The notes under the pieces were generated by a model. The model did not search any database. It saw only the letters and a program-made list of their open reading frames with translations, and was not told the DNA's origin. Of a stretch of 64,000 bases of DNA, positions 28,201-35,314 are shown piece by piece. The stretch is taken from NCBI RefSeq assembly GCF_014145665.1, contig NZ_JACHTD010000003.1, positions 1-64,000 on the forward strand, in the 5' to 3' direction. The DNA is from Myroides sp. NP-2 (GTDB lineage: Bacteria > Bacteroidota > Bacteroidia > Flavobacteriales > Flavobacteriaceae). Each line of letters begins with the position of its first letter. Position 1 is the first letter of the stretch. The translations under genes were made by a program, and so were the position numbers.

Positions 28201-30113
28201 TTCACAGTGCCTAAGCGTTTAATCACTTGATTGGGGTTGTGTTGCATCTTTTTGAATGTGGCAGTTGTCTGTCGGTTCATCAGCGGATCTTTATGCGGTG
28301 CATAAAGGTTGTTATCCCCTTGCACCAATAACAATTCTTCTCCATTCAACAAGTAGGATTCTGTTTCTTTGGCCGTATCGTACAAAGGCACCCCCCAACG
28401 GGTATCAACCGAAATTGTAGGAACGGATAAACTCCACCCCAAACCAAAATCCCCTTCATCAGCCCCACTGTTATAGTTGACTGATAAATCGGGAGTCATC
28501 CCTTGTCTTCCTTGAGGTAAAATCAAGGGAAAAGTAAGTGCTGCATCGCCGCGATCATTAATTTGAGGTATGCTGACCATCGGAATATTTTCCGTGGGGT
28601 TCACAGCTTGTATCCCACTCAGTGTCGTGGGGGCAAAAGCATCTCCATCGGGGCTCTCGGGCTCTAAAATCACCCCTGCTACATAGTCTGTAAAGTGAGT
28701 CGTTAAAGCGACCACTTGCTGGCTCTCTTCCAATACATCAATCACCTGAACCTTGGTCCATTGTTTGATCGTGGTATCGAAGTAAAACACCTGTATATCC
28801 TTAGCGCTATACCCACGGGGCAAAGCCGTAGCATCATAAGGCAAGCGCAGGGTAACTGCTTGGTCAAATTGAGTGCCATCTGGCAAAAAGCGATAAGCAC
28901 TCTTCTCAGGAGTAACGTTTATTAACGTCATCCCTGTAGGCGCATAATCACGGGGTCTCAATTCTTGAATCGACAGGGTAAAATCTTCTTTAAAACTCGC
29001 CGATGGAAGTTCAATCTCCACTTGATCGTGTTGAAACACTTGGGATTCTCCTTGTTTTTGAACGGCAAATTCCCGGCGTTCAAAGGCCGTTGTCAACGGT
29101 TTTACCTCGGCAAGCACACAGGTAGTCAACCATTGGATTTCTTGTGTTGCCACTATCCTCCCTTCTTTTTTTACTTCTGCCAATAAGGGCGTGGCTAAAG
29201 AATCTTCCGTTGTTTCTAGGTATTCAAACGTATCATGAATAATGGGAATGCGTTTTCCCGAAATATACAATTCAACCCCTTGTATGGCAGCTACCACCCC
29301 CGAAATGTAGGCTTGTCCCGTTATACTATCGCACAGGGTTGCATTGACCTGAAGTATTCCTTCTGTCTCTTGGGCTAGGCGTTTTTCAATTTGCAAATTG
29401 CGCACCAAATAAGGCGATTCAGGTTGTTCACCTGCGGTGAATAAGACCGTATTCACCCCCTGTTTTAAATTATACGGCGCTATATACTCTTCTACACGGG
29501 TCCACGCTTGATTTTTACTTTGTATATAACCTCCCGTACTCGTAGTGGTATTGATACTTTTAGCCACTGCTGTTGAACTCGAAGCGCCATATAACTCATA
29601 AGACAACACATAAGTCGCCTGAGCATCAATGGCTTCGGGTATGTTCACCTTAAACAGGTTATCTTCGGGATCATCATAAGGTAAATCAGCGGACTTCCCA
29701 ATTACACCATAAGGCAGATCAGCGGCATACAAAACAACCGATTCCCCAGCACGGTCAACGGTTGACCGAAAGACAGGAGTTTGGGCTTCTGCTCTTTTCT
29801 CTTTTCTTATTTCCTCCTCTACCAGTACTTCCTCTGTTTGATCGTCTATTTGCTCTTCTACTTCATCTGCCACTTGAACGGAAGATGATGCCACAATAGA
29901 AACTACATCATCTAGATTCACTGTATCGTTGGTTGCTGTATTTTTCGGTAGCAAGCGCTCTTCCTCTACATCCATAGGCTCGTAAAAATAAGCCGTTGGT
30001 CTAAGCTGAATTGGGTTGGCATAGGCGGCAAACACGTCAAAAACAAAACTTTGCAGCAAGCCGATTAAAATAAAAGTTGAGATTTCTCTTTGGTAACATT
30101 TAAAAAATTGCAT
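19245..30113 (-). CDS. Giant SpvB/TcdB/Rhs polymorphic toxin
   Basis: 3622 residues. Order: Sec-type signal peptide (1-32); acidic linker (50-120); beta-rich N-terminal domains; SpvB-like domain (about 500-900; QGRQGMTPDLSVNYNSGADE); FG-GAP/VCBS calcium-type repeats such as DIDGDGLPD and DINGDGFPD near 918, 994, 1654, 1754, 1836 and 1921, interleaved with TcdB-middle-like regions; many YD/RHS repeats (about 2240-2940); a cysteine-rich insert (about 3040-3230); the Rhs core (3294-3400; HSDHLGSTSYITD, GARYYDPGTSIFLSVDPL) ending in NPINLIDPTGM; and a variable tip of about 220 residues. The tip ends SGKLADTPANRALIQKL then a YGKSWY...GQSIYTY segment, resembling CdiA/Rhs RNase-like tips (BECR fold is a guess). 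The Rhs cage is expected to hold and release the tip. It has no T9SS tail of its own and is probably co-transcribed with the upstream T9SS-type gene, 12 bases away. Confidence 0.9.
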   Translation of the reverse strand: MQFFKCYQREISTFILIGLLQSFVFDVFAAYANPIQLRPTAYFYEPMDVEEERLLPKNTATNDTVNLDDVVSIVASSSVQVADEVEEQIDDQTEEVLVEEEIRKEKRAEAQTPVFRSTVDRAGESVVLYAADLPYGVIGKSADLPYDDPEDNLFKVNIPEAIDAQATYVLSYELYGASSSTAVAKSINTTTSTGGYIQSKNQAWTRVEEYIAPYNLKQGVNTVLFTAGEQPESPYLVRNLQIEKRLAQETEGILQVNATLCDSITGQAYISGVVAAIQGVELYISGKRIPIIHDTFEYLETTEDSLATPLLAEVKKEGRIVATQEIQWLTTCVLAEVKPLTTAFERREFAVQKQGESQVFQHDQVEIELPSASFKEDFTLSIQELRPRDYAPTGMTLINVTPEKSAYRFLPDGTQFDQAVTLRLPYDATALPRGYSAKDIQVFYFDTTIKQWTKVQVIDVLEESQQVVALTTHFTDYVAGVILEPESPDGDAFAPTTLSGIQAVNPTENIPMVSIPQINDRGDAALTFPLILPQGRQGMTPDLSVNYNSGADEGDFGLGWSLSVPTISVDTRWGVPLYDTAKETESYLLNGEELLLVQGDNNLYAPHKDPLMNRQTTATFKKMQHNPNQVIKRLGTVNNYTWLIEDRSTGWTSYFDLYAKGKWHLTKVMDPFDNYMQYDYTQNSSGDYQLQQIVYNKNPILSTSGTNLHEFTVLITRKNTIDIPSGPRLDVKTNNRYGVEAKSVDLIDRILISMEVKASQMQSDEGRKSLGYAYNEYQFFYKAGQFGRSLLYRIINTNSNNKNVLGPTTDNTPPTVEEYTFDYHDDIGTGSLFESTGQTINTYKDYATDYDRYNVYLSALGGTEGKLTNFNGGGSAGIVTPIFPNSWLPFSRAATIGGTFGGGSSNAEIKVMMTDIDGDGLPDKVFKDGIKFYYRKNLGNNFSADVYPIKDLPNLGYSRSENSDKGLSVNIFVGNISRTNSKSSSKTTTYMTDVNADGLLDVVDNERVYFGSIDPQTQAPSYSLDSSISPVIILKEEEVAPVLNPIPQVDMTNGPMDVVMVWRAPKPGQIRVTGTIEKQHIGLESGVKFSIERLHETNMEVASFVVGPNLMLSSRETHSHTLTVEKGELLFFRVHTNQVPIAELGISWNPKVEYTGVNPDPMSYSSRHTSSYADGFIVGSKLELMFKEAGKYRLEWPSFTVQENDRVTLRVSYFKKGTTVGGNVAILGNDVVIYEKTSNIEGITTFSSPNQLLDMETITSVPSSFHYIKVEVLSDSEIDWKSIDTKFKPKLVSLDSANPDLYITPYYSNYSKVHTSNIPLEYTAEGPRVSVTIRNNFRLPECTEAACQDRYVYLVARNPNGSIISLVSTRNPNDPKGYVKFRYKFDASGTIVQKQRLMSNNRYENLGDTDSFSLTPRVGARYYFEYYTTEHKIGELVDAYQSGDNEPLIKVTASGANPSSYMSGVDTNGKVKANVYTSESTEAWGAMYRNWGQFAYKGAELQATYQPIIGRHVLPSAVASNSTVNNMLTDTTLTLDQVELDMDNIQNAAGNMSEYFAMLLPNKESNRWESHEHLYVSATAISPYTRFLTDDIPDLRPPAVAVGNYGAAGITKYSHFKNNTTNKSLGFLGFSIGRADTKGSSELLNEFLDINGDGFPDIIGERIQVTAKRGGLSSRIVQADFTVRTSIAGSGTLAGGGNAGITGSPKLGDRSTRSANFMAGLNTKIGNQASGSLNGSKFTTNNSSSRFYVDINGDGLIDIVQSDGKVLLNYGGVFQQSSIWQGLPLQKSKTETIGGSGSGSLNLGFSSQSNLDIAAGLSISTSTSKDAVTYIDLNGDGLPEKIVDGQYYINTGMGFESSGRSLPGSQTQKSIDAGLNGNLTICVYFPIPIILTGPKFCVSVGAASGRNISTEESRYMDFDGDGFIDYVTSTRNESITVYKSRIRRTNLLKTVTQSTGAKIDLDYDVVNPIDQSVIGSTYKMPYKKWALTKVNVFDGFEGDGENTTRYAYEYFNGYKDRKERNFLGFGQTKAHLLNREGIPFRTTVTAYLLDAMTENELYQPGTSSSLKQYLYKKGLPKRTYTLDKRKRPLTETTYTYKFYDSRLLVDDIHTATTSSAEVSVFTEKLAVLPIVTSIQTKNWTYQDETGSNALVNQTQQDFQLYDTMGNVKRYMDIDRGLTVDIAYNLGVKTLPISHRVSVTTNNQQLRLTTATVTPDAMKYAQVNHYVTDADFTITKYEYDILGNISKRTLPGGFSYTYDYGPFSPQMGNREYHGDYFKVVPARITDPFGNVTRQLVNVFGQPVLVRDVYGEEIHCDYDPFNRLLQVKGPYEAEWTIRNTYGTNRTSMTQHNLGDGHILHTSMLTDGLGRVIQVKKQLANDEEYIGCEGGTPKLRFAVSGKTKYDEFGRAVENYLSEEELYCEPLDLEELGLEGLAEAEVFQRLLTRYYPTTDIDERKILTTYDDQDRVLDQLIYGIDAITKYSYGFEGNLMFQKVILPEGNTTINYFDKLGQTVIQSQLGDRQTLSTEFVYDALGQVRQVTNAMDHFTKYDYDWLGRVIEKWSSASGITAFTYDDLGQIKTKVDATGQTINYTYDFNRLTKIVGNQIDADFVYEPQGRLKLMTDRSGTHQFKYGKLGEVVEETKFISDEHGRPHYFKTKYKYDSWGRILELVYPDKEKVNYHYNSVGQLTSMINDEGVEYLSQVKYNYFDQPYYIQYGNKVEMKQEFDLTERLRAAQFAAPQANNSNSFSVFLRNVYRYDRNNNVKGIYNNFSQHRRLNIGGTYRKKFEYDAFNRLKTAAGKWDGLLEEHNYMLDMHYTKDHAISKKTQLHAVIDKNTRQITYTENSIKRNYIYEDSRSPQLTRIEGMSDNGNGFEQRFSYTATGNIDVIETSGNTSSAVAYQNRSFNWDANNNITDITDDGNLSSIYLYDGKGERVGKRITVSSNLNINGRMNLHGSYNAGEVLYPNGYLVCTKGTYTKHYYANAKRIASRIGKAEDVEDFSREDYNTVEVSPPTFMRGQMRSATAQLTRGVRNYEIFNTTQISEAICKNQVEFLLHSLYNTPEKLYCRQQILAILEQHILYRERCNLWDSQGNCVSYETIVGRTDYCAALEQINAEGCVELTADGLVIDPETGYVYDPITGIPLDPITRDPIDLGTVVDFNRLELDCYNQFLNFIEYYKDREDKPEIYDLLFKYYLCLICKDADCKKCYDLPGIVFAGEDGGEDISWIRTEGGFYIQFCDLEIPSKPREEPEEEVEPEFPPIVLPPGIDDQWRDEPPTQVPIVANPMEEHGPVWWYHSDHLGSTSYITDIFGKPVQYIEYLPFGEVMVEQSTNNILENVYKFNSKELDAQTGYYYYGARYYDPGTSIFLSVDPLAEQFPAWNPYHYVHNNPINLIDPTGMRAEETGGEGGRITVWTVYPDNNKKGRYNAYEVTSTDWEGDPTDVFSVHNNDGSIDIYNSIKDLNKAGITNVNYQRKNDKSFMGNFRMAYDGWVNPTGETARAKETMLNYIEGVGSFVLPAIASELVSAKGFSIVNAIPEGRLANHLFKGSGKLADTPANRALIQKLANTRPLGVDSYGKSWYMGANSSGQSIYTYTQNGVVKGAGYSTMSAEEMIIRYGLK
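19911..20005 (-). repeat. 95-bp direct repeat shared with the orphan tip (copy 2)
   Basis: End of the Rhs core in the giant gene, matching 18383-18477 with about seven mismatches. The similarity stops at the DPTGM codons on one side and just after SVDPL on the other. Confidence 0.9.
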
Positions 30114-30125
30114 ACTCCTACGGTT

Positions 30126-31892
30126 TTATTTGACAATTAATTTCTGAATGGATGTTTTACTATTGATGATGGAAACCAGTAAATAGGTGGTCTTTCCTCC
30201 AAGTCTATAGGTGTACTCGCCCCCCTCAATAAGACCGAGTTGCTGGCGTTGCATAAACTTGCCTTCTACAGTATAGATGTAGAAATCCACCCGTTTGGGA
30301 GATTCAAAGAAATAGTGTACGTTAAATTCCTCACCTGCTTTCACTGGATTTGGGCTAACCAACCACTGCTCATCCAACGAAGTCGAGGTTTTAACCTTTC
30401 GGTTTACACTAAAGTCAAAACGCTGGTGTTTTCCTCTAAGATCCGTGACTTCTAAGCTAAAGTCACTGGGGTAATTCACCCGTAAGACAGGAGCCGTTGA
30501 GATAATTCTATCACCGAGATACCAACGATACCTATAGGAGGAGTTCGGTTTCTTGAGTTGGGGCTGTATTGTCAGCAAGTCTCGACCATTTAGTGTCCAT
30601 GTACTTGGCATGACAATCAAATTAGACGCGTCAAAATCTAAGGCAATTGAATCGAGGGTTGCTTGTTGTTCGTGACTATCGCGTACCGTAAAGGAATAGG
30701 TCGACTTCGGTAGCTCACTCAAGGCAAATGGCGTATGTTCTGTCACAAAGAAGTAGGCTTCATGGGTGTTCAAATCCGTCGCTTGAATTGCGTAAGGCGG
30801 CTCACTTGCTCCAGTAGTCAACAATTGATAGCTGTGATTAATTCCCAAGGTATCTTGCTCTATATCAATAGCAAAAGGTTGTACTCGACCAATCGACCAA
30901 TAGGTATTTGAATGCGTATTGACGGTGATATTTTTAAAGCTCAACTGTAAGGTATCGGTCTTATCCTGGGCGATCTCCCCTCCTGCAGCCGTATAGAGAT
31001 AATAATCCATATCCTTTTCGGGAGCTACGGCAAGGGAAAAATCGACGAGTAGATCGTGATCTCCTTTATTTTGCACCAACCATTGTCGTTTGAATCGATT
31101 GCTTTGGGAATCAAATGCTTTTTCTTTGGCATTATCGCCGATCAACACAAAGCTCTGATTGGCGAGAATTTCCTCATTATCTGCTTTTTTCAACACAACT
31201 CCTGGCTCTTCATTACTAGAGGTCGCTAGTTGTTCTAGCCCAAAATAGCGATCCTTGCCAAGGCCAATAATATGGTTATTAAAGGCTGCATTGAGCTTTG
31301 CATCCCATAGCTGTACTCCATTACTGCTCCAATACTTCGTTTTATCCGCTAAGGTAATGCCGTATTTCAACGCCAAATACGTTTCTATTTTATTGCGGGT
31401 GATTGGATTTCCACAATCGTTACAAATTAAAACCTCGTACAGCGCGGTATTGGATTTGTCGTAGGTATTGTCCAAATAGAAAATTCGCTTTCCATTTTTA
31501 TTGCGATAATTGGCATTGACAAAGTTAAAATTGACAATAGCGCCTTGAGCTAGATATGCTAAGTCGACCTTTACTTCCAGGTCTGATTTAATCACATCCG
31601 TATAGAACGTATGTAGCGCTCCATCATCATATATCGAAAAGAGCTTCTCATTTGCTTTGATGCTCTTGACAACATAATAGACGTATGTGTGTTGAGAAGT
31701 GGGCAATTTCTTATTTAGGATGGGAAACACACCTCCAAAGTGAATTCTTGTATTATAGTTAAATCCAGCTTTGGACATTCCTGTTGATAATCCCTTGACC
31801 CAGACCAACTGATGGGCGTCACTTATTTGTTGTTGCGAAAGGCAATTCAAAAAACAAAACAGGGAAATAAAAGAGAGTAAGGTTTTAAACAT
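30126..31892 (-). CDS. T9SS-sorted secreted protein (DUF8202-like)
   Basis: 588 residues. A signal peptide (MFKTLLSFISLFCFLNCLSQ) opens the protein. The middle contains RNKIETYLALKYGITL followed by WDAKLNAAFNNHIIGLGKD, a pattern seen in large flavobacterial surface proteins (DUF8202-like, from memory). A beta-rich region follows. The last 85 residues are a type A T9SS sorting domain: WLVSPNPVKAGEEFNVHYFF, then a beta sandwich ending TSIQKLIVK. It should cross the outer membrane by the type IX secretion system. It is the first gene of the toxin unit, 12 bases before the Rhs giant, so it may be its export partner or surface anchor. That partnership is inferred. Confidence 0.8.
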   Translation of the reverse strand: MFKTLLSFISLFCFLNCLSQQQISDAHQLVWVKGLSTGMSKAGFNYNTRIHFGGVFPILNKKLPTSQHTYVYYVVKSIKANEKLFSIYDDGALHTFYTDVIKSDLEVKVDLAYLAQGAIVNFNFVNANYRNKNGKRIFYLDNTYDKSNTALYEVLICNDCGNPITRNKIETYLALKYGITLADKTKYWSSNGVQLWDAKLNAAFNNHIIGLGKDRYFGLEQLATSSNEEPGVVLKKADNEEILANQSFVLIGDNAKEKAFDSQSNRFKRQWLVQNKGDHDLLVDFSLAVAPEKDMDYYLYTAAGGEIAQDKTDTLQLSFKNITVNTHSNTYWSIGRVQPFAIDIEQDTLGINHSYQLLTTGASEPPYAIQATDLNTHEAYFFVTEHTPFALSELPKSTYSFTVRDSHEQQATLDSIALDFDASNLIVMPSTWTLNGRDLLTIQPQLKKPNSSYRYRWYLGDRIISTAPVLRVNYPSDFSLEVTDLRGKHQRFDFSVNRKVKTSTSLDEQWLVSPNPVKAGEEFNVHYFFESPKRVDFYIYTVEGKFMQRQQLGLIEGGEYTYRLGGKTTYLLVSIINSKTSIQKLIVK

Positions 31893-32103
31893 ACGCTTAA
31901 TTGTTTACGATTGGTTCGATAAGATGAAGTCGAATCCCTCAATAGAGAAACCCAATCCGTATTTGGATGATCAGGTAATAGGAAAAAATCTAGTGGTCAA
32001 AATCTTCTTTTGAAGATTGTTTAAGGGTACATAGCAGCATGTGAAGAGCTACTGAACAAAACATGTATTACTGTGAATTTATCCCAAAAAAAACACAAAA
32101 AAA
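31893..32103. other. Upstream region of the toxin unit
   Basis: Presumed promoter region of the minus-strand toxin operon. I find no clean TAnnTTTG box and no gene here. Confidence 0.4.
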
Positions 32104-32137
32104 AAGTCTTATTTGATATTTTAATCAAATAAGACTT
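32104..32137 (-). terminator. Terminator of the 2OG oxygenase gene
   Basis: A perfect 14-bp stem (32104-32117 with 32124-32137), loop ATTTTA on the plus strand. On the minus strand it is followed by a long T-run. Confidence 0.8.
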
Positions 32138-32243
32138 AATTATTTTAAATTTTTAATAAATAAGAGACTTTATTCTTTAAAGACCCTTATATAGAAACAA
32201 CTCCCCTATCCATGCCATTTAGTTGATGACAAACCGATAACCG

Positions 32244-32870
32244 TTATCTTGTTTTCAGCCATCCTGTAATACTATAACGGGGTTTGTGCACGGTTCTCAC
32301 CTCGTGTTCGATGGACTTACTGTCAAAAATTACCAAACGCCCAGGCAGTGCATAGACAATTTCTTCTCGTTCACCACCTGCATCATCGGGTAAAAACAAC
32401 ACCAATTCCCCTCCATTAGCAGGTGTCCAATCTTTTTCATTGAGGTACAAGACCACCGAAAGCGTTCGACGCGTATCTTTGTGAAACACATCCAGATGGC
32501 GCTGATAGCCTGTTCCTACAGGATAACTCGCATAGTGAAATTCCCCTTCTTGGATACCTAAGTAACAAGTGCGATTGACATAAGTGATAAACTCATTCAT
32601 CCTTTGGAAGTACATTGCCTCCACCTCATCAGGCGTTTGCTCATTCAACCACAATATAAAATCCCCGCGCACTTCCTCAATCACCTGCTCCTCACTGGCC
32701 TGTCCAATTGCGGCTTTTTTAAATACTTGCAACTCTTGTTTCATAAAAAAGTTAGCGCGCAACAAGTCAATTTCCCTCTCCGTGAAAAAACAATCAACCA
32801 CGGCATATCCACGATTCACTAAATCGTGTATTATTAACTCATAAAATGAATTTACTTCAAAGTCACCCAT
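32244..32870 (-). CDS. 2OG-Fe(II) oxygenase (prolyl-hydroxylase-like)
   Basis: 208 residues, a double-stranded beta-helix dioxygenase. The iron triad is HLDVFH (HxD) near residue 120 and the distal His in SIEHEV near 188. The 2-oxoglutarate-binding Arg is likely in KPRYSITGWL. LSVVLYLNEKDWTPANGGEL is typical of the P4Hc family. No signal peptide. The substrate is unknown; relatives hydroxylate ribosomal or other protein prolines. Monocistronic, with a -7 box at 32893-32900 and its own terminator. Confidence 0.87.
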   Translation of the reverse strand: MGDFEVNSFYELIIHDLVNRGYAVVDCFFTEREIDLLRANFFMKQELQVFKKAAIGQASEEQVIEEVRGDFILWLNEQTPDEVEAMYFQRMNEFITYVNRTCYLGIQEGEFHYASYPVGTGYQRHLDVFHKDTRRTLSVVLYLNEKDWTPANGGELVLFLPDDAGGEREEIVYALPGRLVIFDSKSIEHEVRTVHKPRYSITGWLKTR

Positions 32871-32892
32871 ATATCATTAGATAAAAACTAAG

Positions 32893-32900
32893 CAAAAATA
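32893..32900 (-). promoter_or_regulatory. -7 promoter box for the oxygenase gene
   Basis: TATTTTTG on the minus strand matches TAnnTTTG, 22 bases before the start codon. Confidence 0.45.
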
Positions 32901-33012
32901 ATTTACAAGACAAAAAAAATAATGCGCAAGAAGCACTTTTTTTTAGGTTTAGCTATGTTAATTTTTTCCCAACAAGAATACAGTAGAACGAAAGAAGTAA
33001 AAAAAGCCTATA

Positions 33013-33038
33013 AAAAAAGCACGCCAATATGCGTGCTT
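33013..33038 (-). terminator. Terminator of the bestrophin gene
   Basis: 8-bp stem AAGCACGC/GCGTGCTT with a six-base loop. On the minus strand it ends in T7. Confidence 0.75.
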
Positions 33039-33063
33039 CTGTATTATTCGTAAGGGAAACCCT

Positions 33064-33990
33064 TTATTTGACAATATAATCTTCATTTGGAAGGACCAAA
33101 GCCGGCAGTGGTAAATCCGAAATTTCGGAGAGTGAATAAGCAATAGTACTACACATTTGATCCAGGGCTAAATCGTTTTCCTCTTCGCCAAAAGGCTCGG
33201 CGATTTCAGCAACTACGGCATCCAATGCAATAAAAGTATAGGCGACAAACGCAACAAAAAACGGCATAGTCCACACAATGAGATCAATCAATCCAAAAGG
33301 AAGTAAAAAGCTATACACATAGACGGTACGATGCAAGATCACAAAGTAAACAAAGGGTATCTTCGTATGGACAATGCGCTCACAAGCCCCTAAAACAATA
33401 GACAATTGCTCTATATTTTGGTCAATTCTCGCCTGTGTAATCGAATCTATTCGCCCCCCTCTGTGCTGTTGGTTGACCCATTTTGTCAGTTCACTCAACA
33501 AAAAAGCAGGTTTAAAGCGCTTGGTCAACATTTCTTGATACAGTTCTTCTGTTACATACGAACGAACAATAGACCAATCTGTTTTATTTCTCAATTGTTT
33601 ATTCAACGCATAACAAAAGGCAATAATCAGCCGAATGGCTTTTTGCTTTTCTTCCTTTGTACAGGTTTCATCTTCTTCAATATAATGCAACAACTGAAAG
33701 GCCAAGGAACGACTGTGAATGACCAAACTCCCCCACTGTTTACGCCCTTCCCAAAAGCGATCGTAGGCCGCATTGTTGCAAAATCCCAAGAAAATAGCCA
33801 ACGAAATCCCCACTAAGGCAAAGGCTCCTACATTAAGGGGTATTATGATATCTGGAAAAAAATAATGACTCCAATACACCAACCACGAAAATAAAAAAAT
33901 GGCTAATAACGTAGGGGCGATCTTTTTGAGCACCGATCCCTTCCAAATAAAAAGCATCTGTACAATGTGCTTTTTCTCTCTAACTATCAT
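33064..33990 (-). CDS. Bestrophin-family (UPF0187) anion channel
   Basis: 308 residues with four main membrane segments. Family marks: IPLNVGAFALVGISLAIFLG, then NNAAYDRFWEGRKQWGSLV (the conserved RFWEGR loop), and RIVHTKIPFVYFVILHR followed by a second TM pair. Bacterial bestrophins form pentameric anion (chloride) or cation channels in the inner membrane. Length is normal. A TAATTTTG box lies at 34013-34020. No functional partner nearby. Confidence 0.9.
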   Translation of the reverse strand: MIVREKKHIVQMLFIWKGSVLKKIAPTLLAIFLFSWLVYWSHYFFPDIIIPLNVGAFALVGISLAIFLGFCNNAAYDRFWEGRKQWGSLVIHSRSLAFQLLHYIEEDETCTKEEKQKAIRLIIAFCYALNKQLRNKTDWSIVRSYVTEELYQEMLTKRFKPAFLLSELTKWVNQQHRGGRIDSITQARIDQNIEQLSIVLGACERIVHTKIPFVYFVILHRTVYVYSFLLPFGLIDLIVWTMPFFVAFVAYTFIALDAVVAEIAEPFGEEENDLALDQMCSTIAYSLSEISDLPLPALVLPNEDYIVK

Positions 33991-34012
33991 ATGCTTAAGA
34001 ATTAAAACCCTA

Positions 34013-34020
34013 CAAAATTA
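34013..34020 (-). promoter_or_regulatory. -7 promoter box for the bestrophin gene
   Basis: TAATTTTG on the minus strand, a perfect TAnnTTTG box, 22 bases before the start. Confidence 0.45.
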
Positions 34021-34177
34021 CAAGATAACAAACAAATAAAAGGAGATTCAAGCATTTAATTCTCCTTTCCTTCTTATCCTACTGCTGAGCAGTTGGTTCT
34101 ATTTCACAAAACAAAAGCAAACTAAATATAATTTTAGACAACTCTAAAATTATATTTTTATAATACTAAATAACTTA

Positions 34178-34185
34178 TACCTTTG
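34178..34185 (+). promoter_or_regulatory. -7 promoter box for the sodB operon
   Basis: TACCTTTG, perfect match to TAnnTTTG. Transcription should begin near 34192, at or inside the heptamer repeat that follows. Confidence 0.55.
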
Positions 34186-34193
34186 CAGAGAGG

Positions 34194-34221
34194 TTGACGG
34201 TTGACAGTTGACAGTTGACGG
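34194..34221. repeat. TTGAC(A/G)G heptamer repeat in the sodB leader
   Basis: Four tandem 7-bp units: TTGACGG, TTGACAG, TTGACAG, TTGACGG. The last unit runs into GTCAAC, giving a small hairpin GTTGACGGTCAAC (34214-34226). Confidence 0.85.
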
Positions 34222-34254
34222 TCAACAATAAATAATAAACTAATATAATATAAC

Positions 34255-34851
34255 ATGAAAATTAACTTACAACTACCAGAGTTACCCTATGCAAAAGATG
34301 CATTAACTCCTCTAATCACAGAAGAGACCTTCGATTATCACTATGGCAAGCACCACGCGTCTTATGTCAACAATCTCAAGGATATTGTTCAAGACACCGC
34401 TCTTGTGGAACAAACGGTGGAAGAGTTGATCCTAACGGGGCATCAAAATCAAAACCAAGGATTGTTTAACAATGCTGCACAGCACTGGAATCACACTTTC
34501 TTTTGGCATTGTTTATCGCCCGATGGAGGTAAGGTTCCCACGGGAAAAATAGCAGCGCTAATCCAACGTGATTTTGGAAGTTTTGAGCAATTCAAAGCGG
34601 AATTTTCAACAACAGCAGCTAAATTATTCGGCTGTGGGTGGGCATGGTTGGCACAAAACGACCAAGGTATTTTGGAAATTATCCCCCTAAAAGAAGCAAA
34701 TACGCCGATAACATTCAACAAAACGCCCATTTTGACACTTGATGTTTGGGAACACGCCTATTATATCGACTACAGAAACGCTAGACCTAAGTTTATTGAG
34801 AACTTTTGGGATATCGTCAATTGGGAATTTGCTAATCAAAATCTAAAATAA
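34255..34851 (+). CDS. sodB: Fe/Mn superoxide dismutase
   Basis: 198-residue cytoplasmic superoxide dismutase. Metal ligands are visible: His in FDYHYGKHHASYVNNL, His in NNAAQHWNHTFFW, and the DVWEHAYYIDY motif giving Asp and His. GCGWAWLAQN is the usual outer-sphere region. The ligand set cannot by itself decide iron from manganese; QHWNHTFFW with Gln before HW leans to the iron type. It is the first gene of an apparent operon with a TPR-like protein and nrdBA. Confidence 0.95.
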   Translation: MKINLQLPELPYAKDALTPLITEETFDYHYGKHHASYVNNLKDIVQDTALVEQTVEELILTGHQNQNQGLFNNAAQHWNHTFFWHCLSPDGGKVPTGKIAALIQRDFGSFEQFKAEFSTTAAKLFGCGWAWLAQNDQGILEIIPLKEANTPITFNKTPILTLDVWEHAYYIDYRNARPKFIENFWDIVNWEFANQNLK

Positions 34852-34852
34852 A

Positions 34853-35299
34853 ATGAGTGATACCTGTATGAATCACCTGGAGCGTTATTGGAAAACCTTA
34901 ACTGTATCCAGCAATGAAAATTTTAATCAAAAGAACTATCTCGAAGCTTTAAAAGGCTACAAAGAAGCGATGTATCGAGCTGAAGTATTGAACAATCATT
35001 GGGAATTGTGTGTGCAATTAAAAATTCCAGTCATACAGGTATTCCTTATTTCTTGTAACAATTTGGCCTATACCTATGAAGAATTACATCAGTTGGACCT
35101 TGCGCAAAAGTTCTTGAAACGAGCTATTTATTTCTTGATTCACGTCATGGAGCACAACGATATTGCTGCTAGTGATGTTCAGGCTGATCTTAAACAAGCC
35201 TTATTAACCTATGCTGATTTTACCCAACGACACCAACGCAACAAGGCAACAGACAGCACTTGGGATGCCTTGATGCAAACCCTAACAAAAAACCAATAA
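34853..35299 (+). CDS. Small helical TPR-like protein
   Basis: 148 residues, all-helical. NFNQKNYLEALKGYKEAMYR and NLAYTYEELHQLDLAQKFLK look like two tetratricopeptide-type helix pairs. No signal peptide, no enzyme motif. It starts one base after the sodB stop and ends 15 bases before nrdB, so it is translated as part of the sod-nrd unit. Its conservation next to sodB or nrd genes would hint at a chaperone or adaptor role, but this is inference. I do not recognise a named family with certainty. Confidence 0.75.
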   Translation: MSDTCMNHLERYWKTLTVSSNENFNQKNYLEALKGYKEAMYRAEVLNNHWELCVQLKIPVIQVFLISCNNLAYTYEELHQLDLAQKFLKRAIYFLIHVMEHNDIAASDVQADLKQALLTYADFTQRHQRNKATDSTWDALMQTLTKNQ

Positions 35300-35314
35300 A
35301 CAAATTAAAATGCT

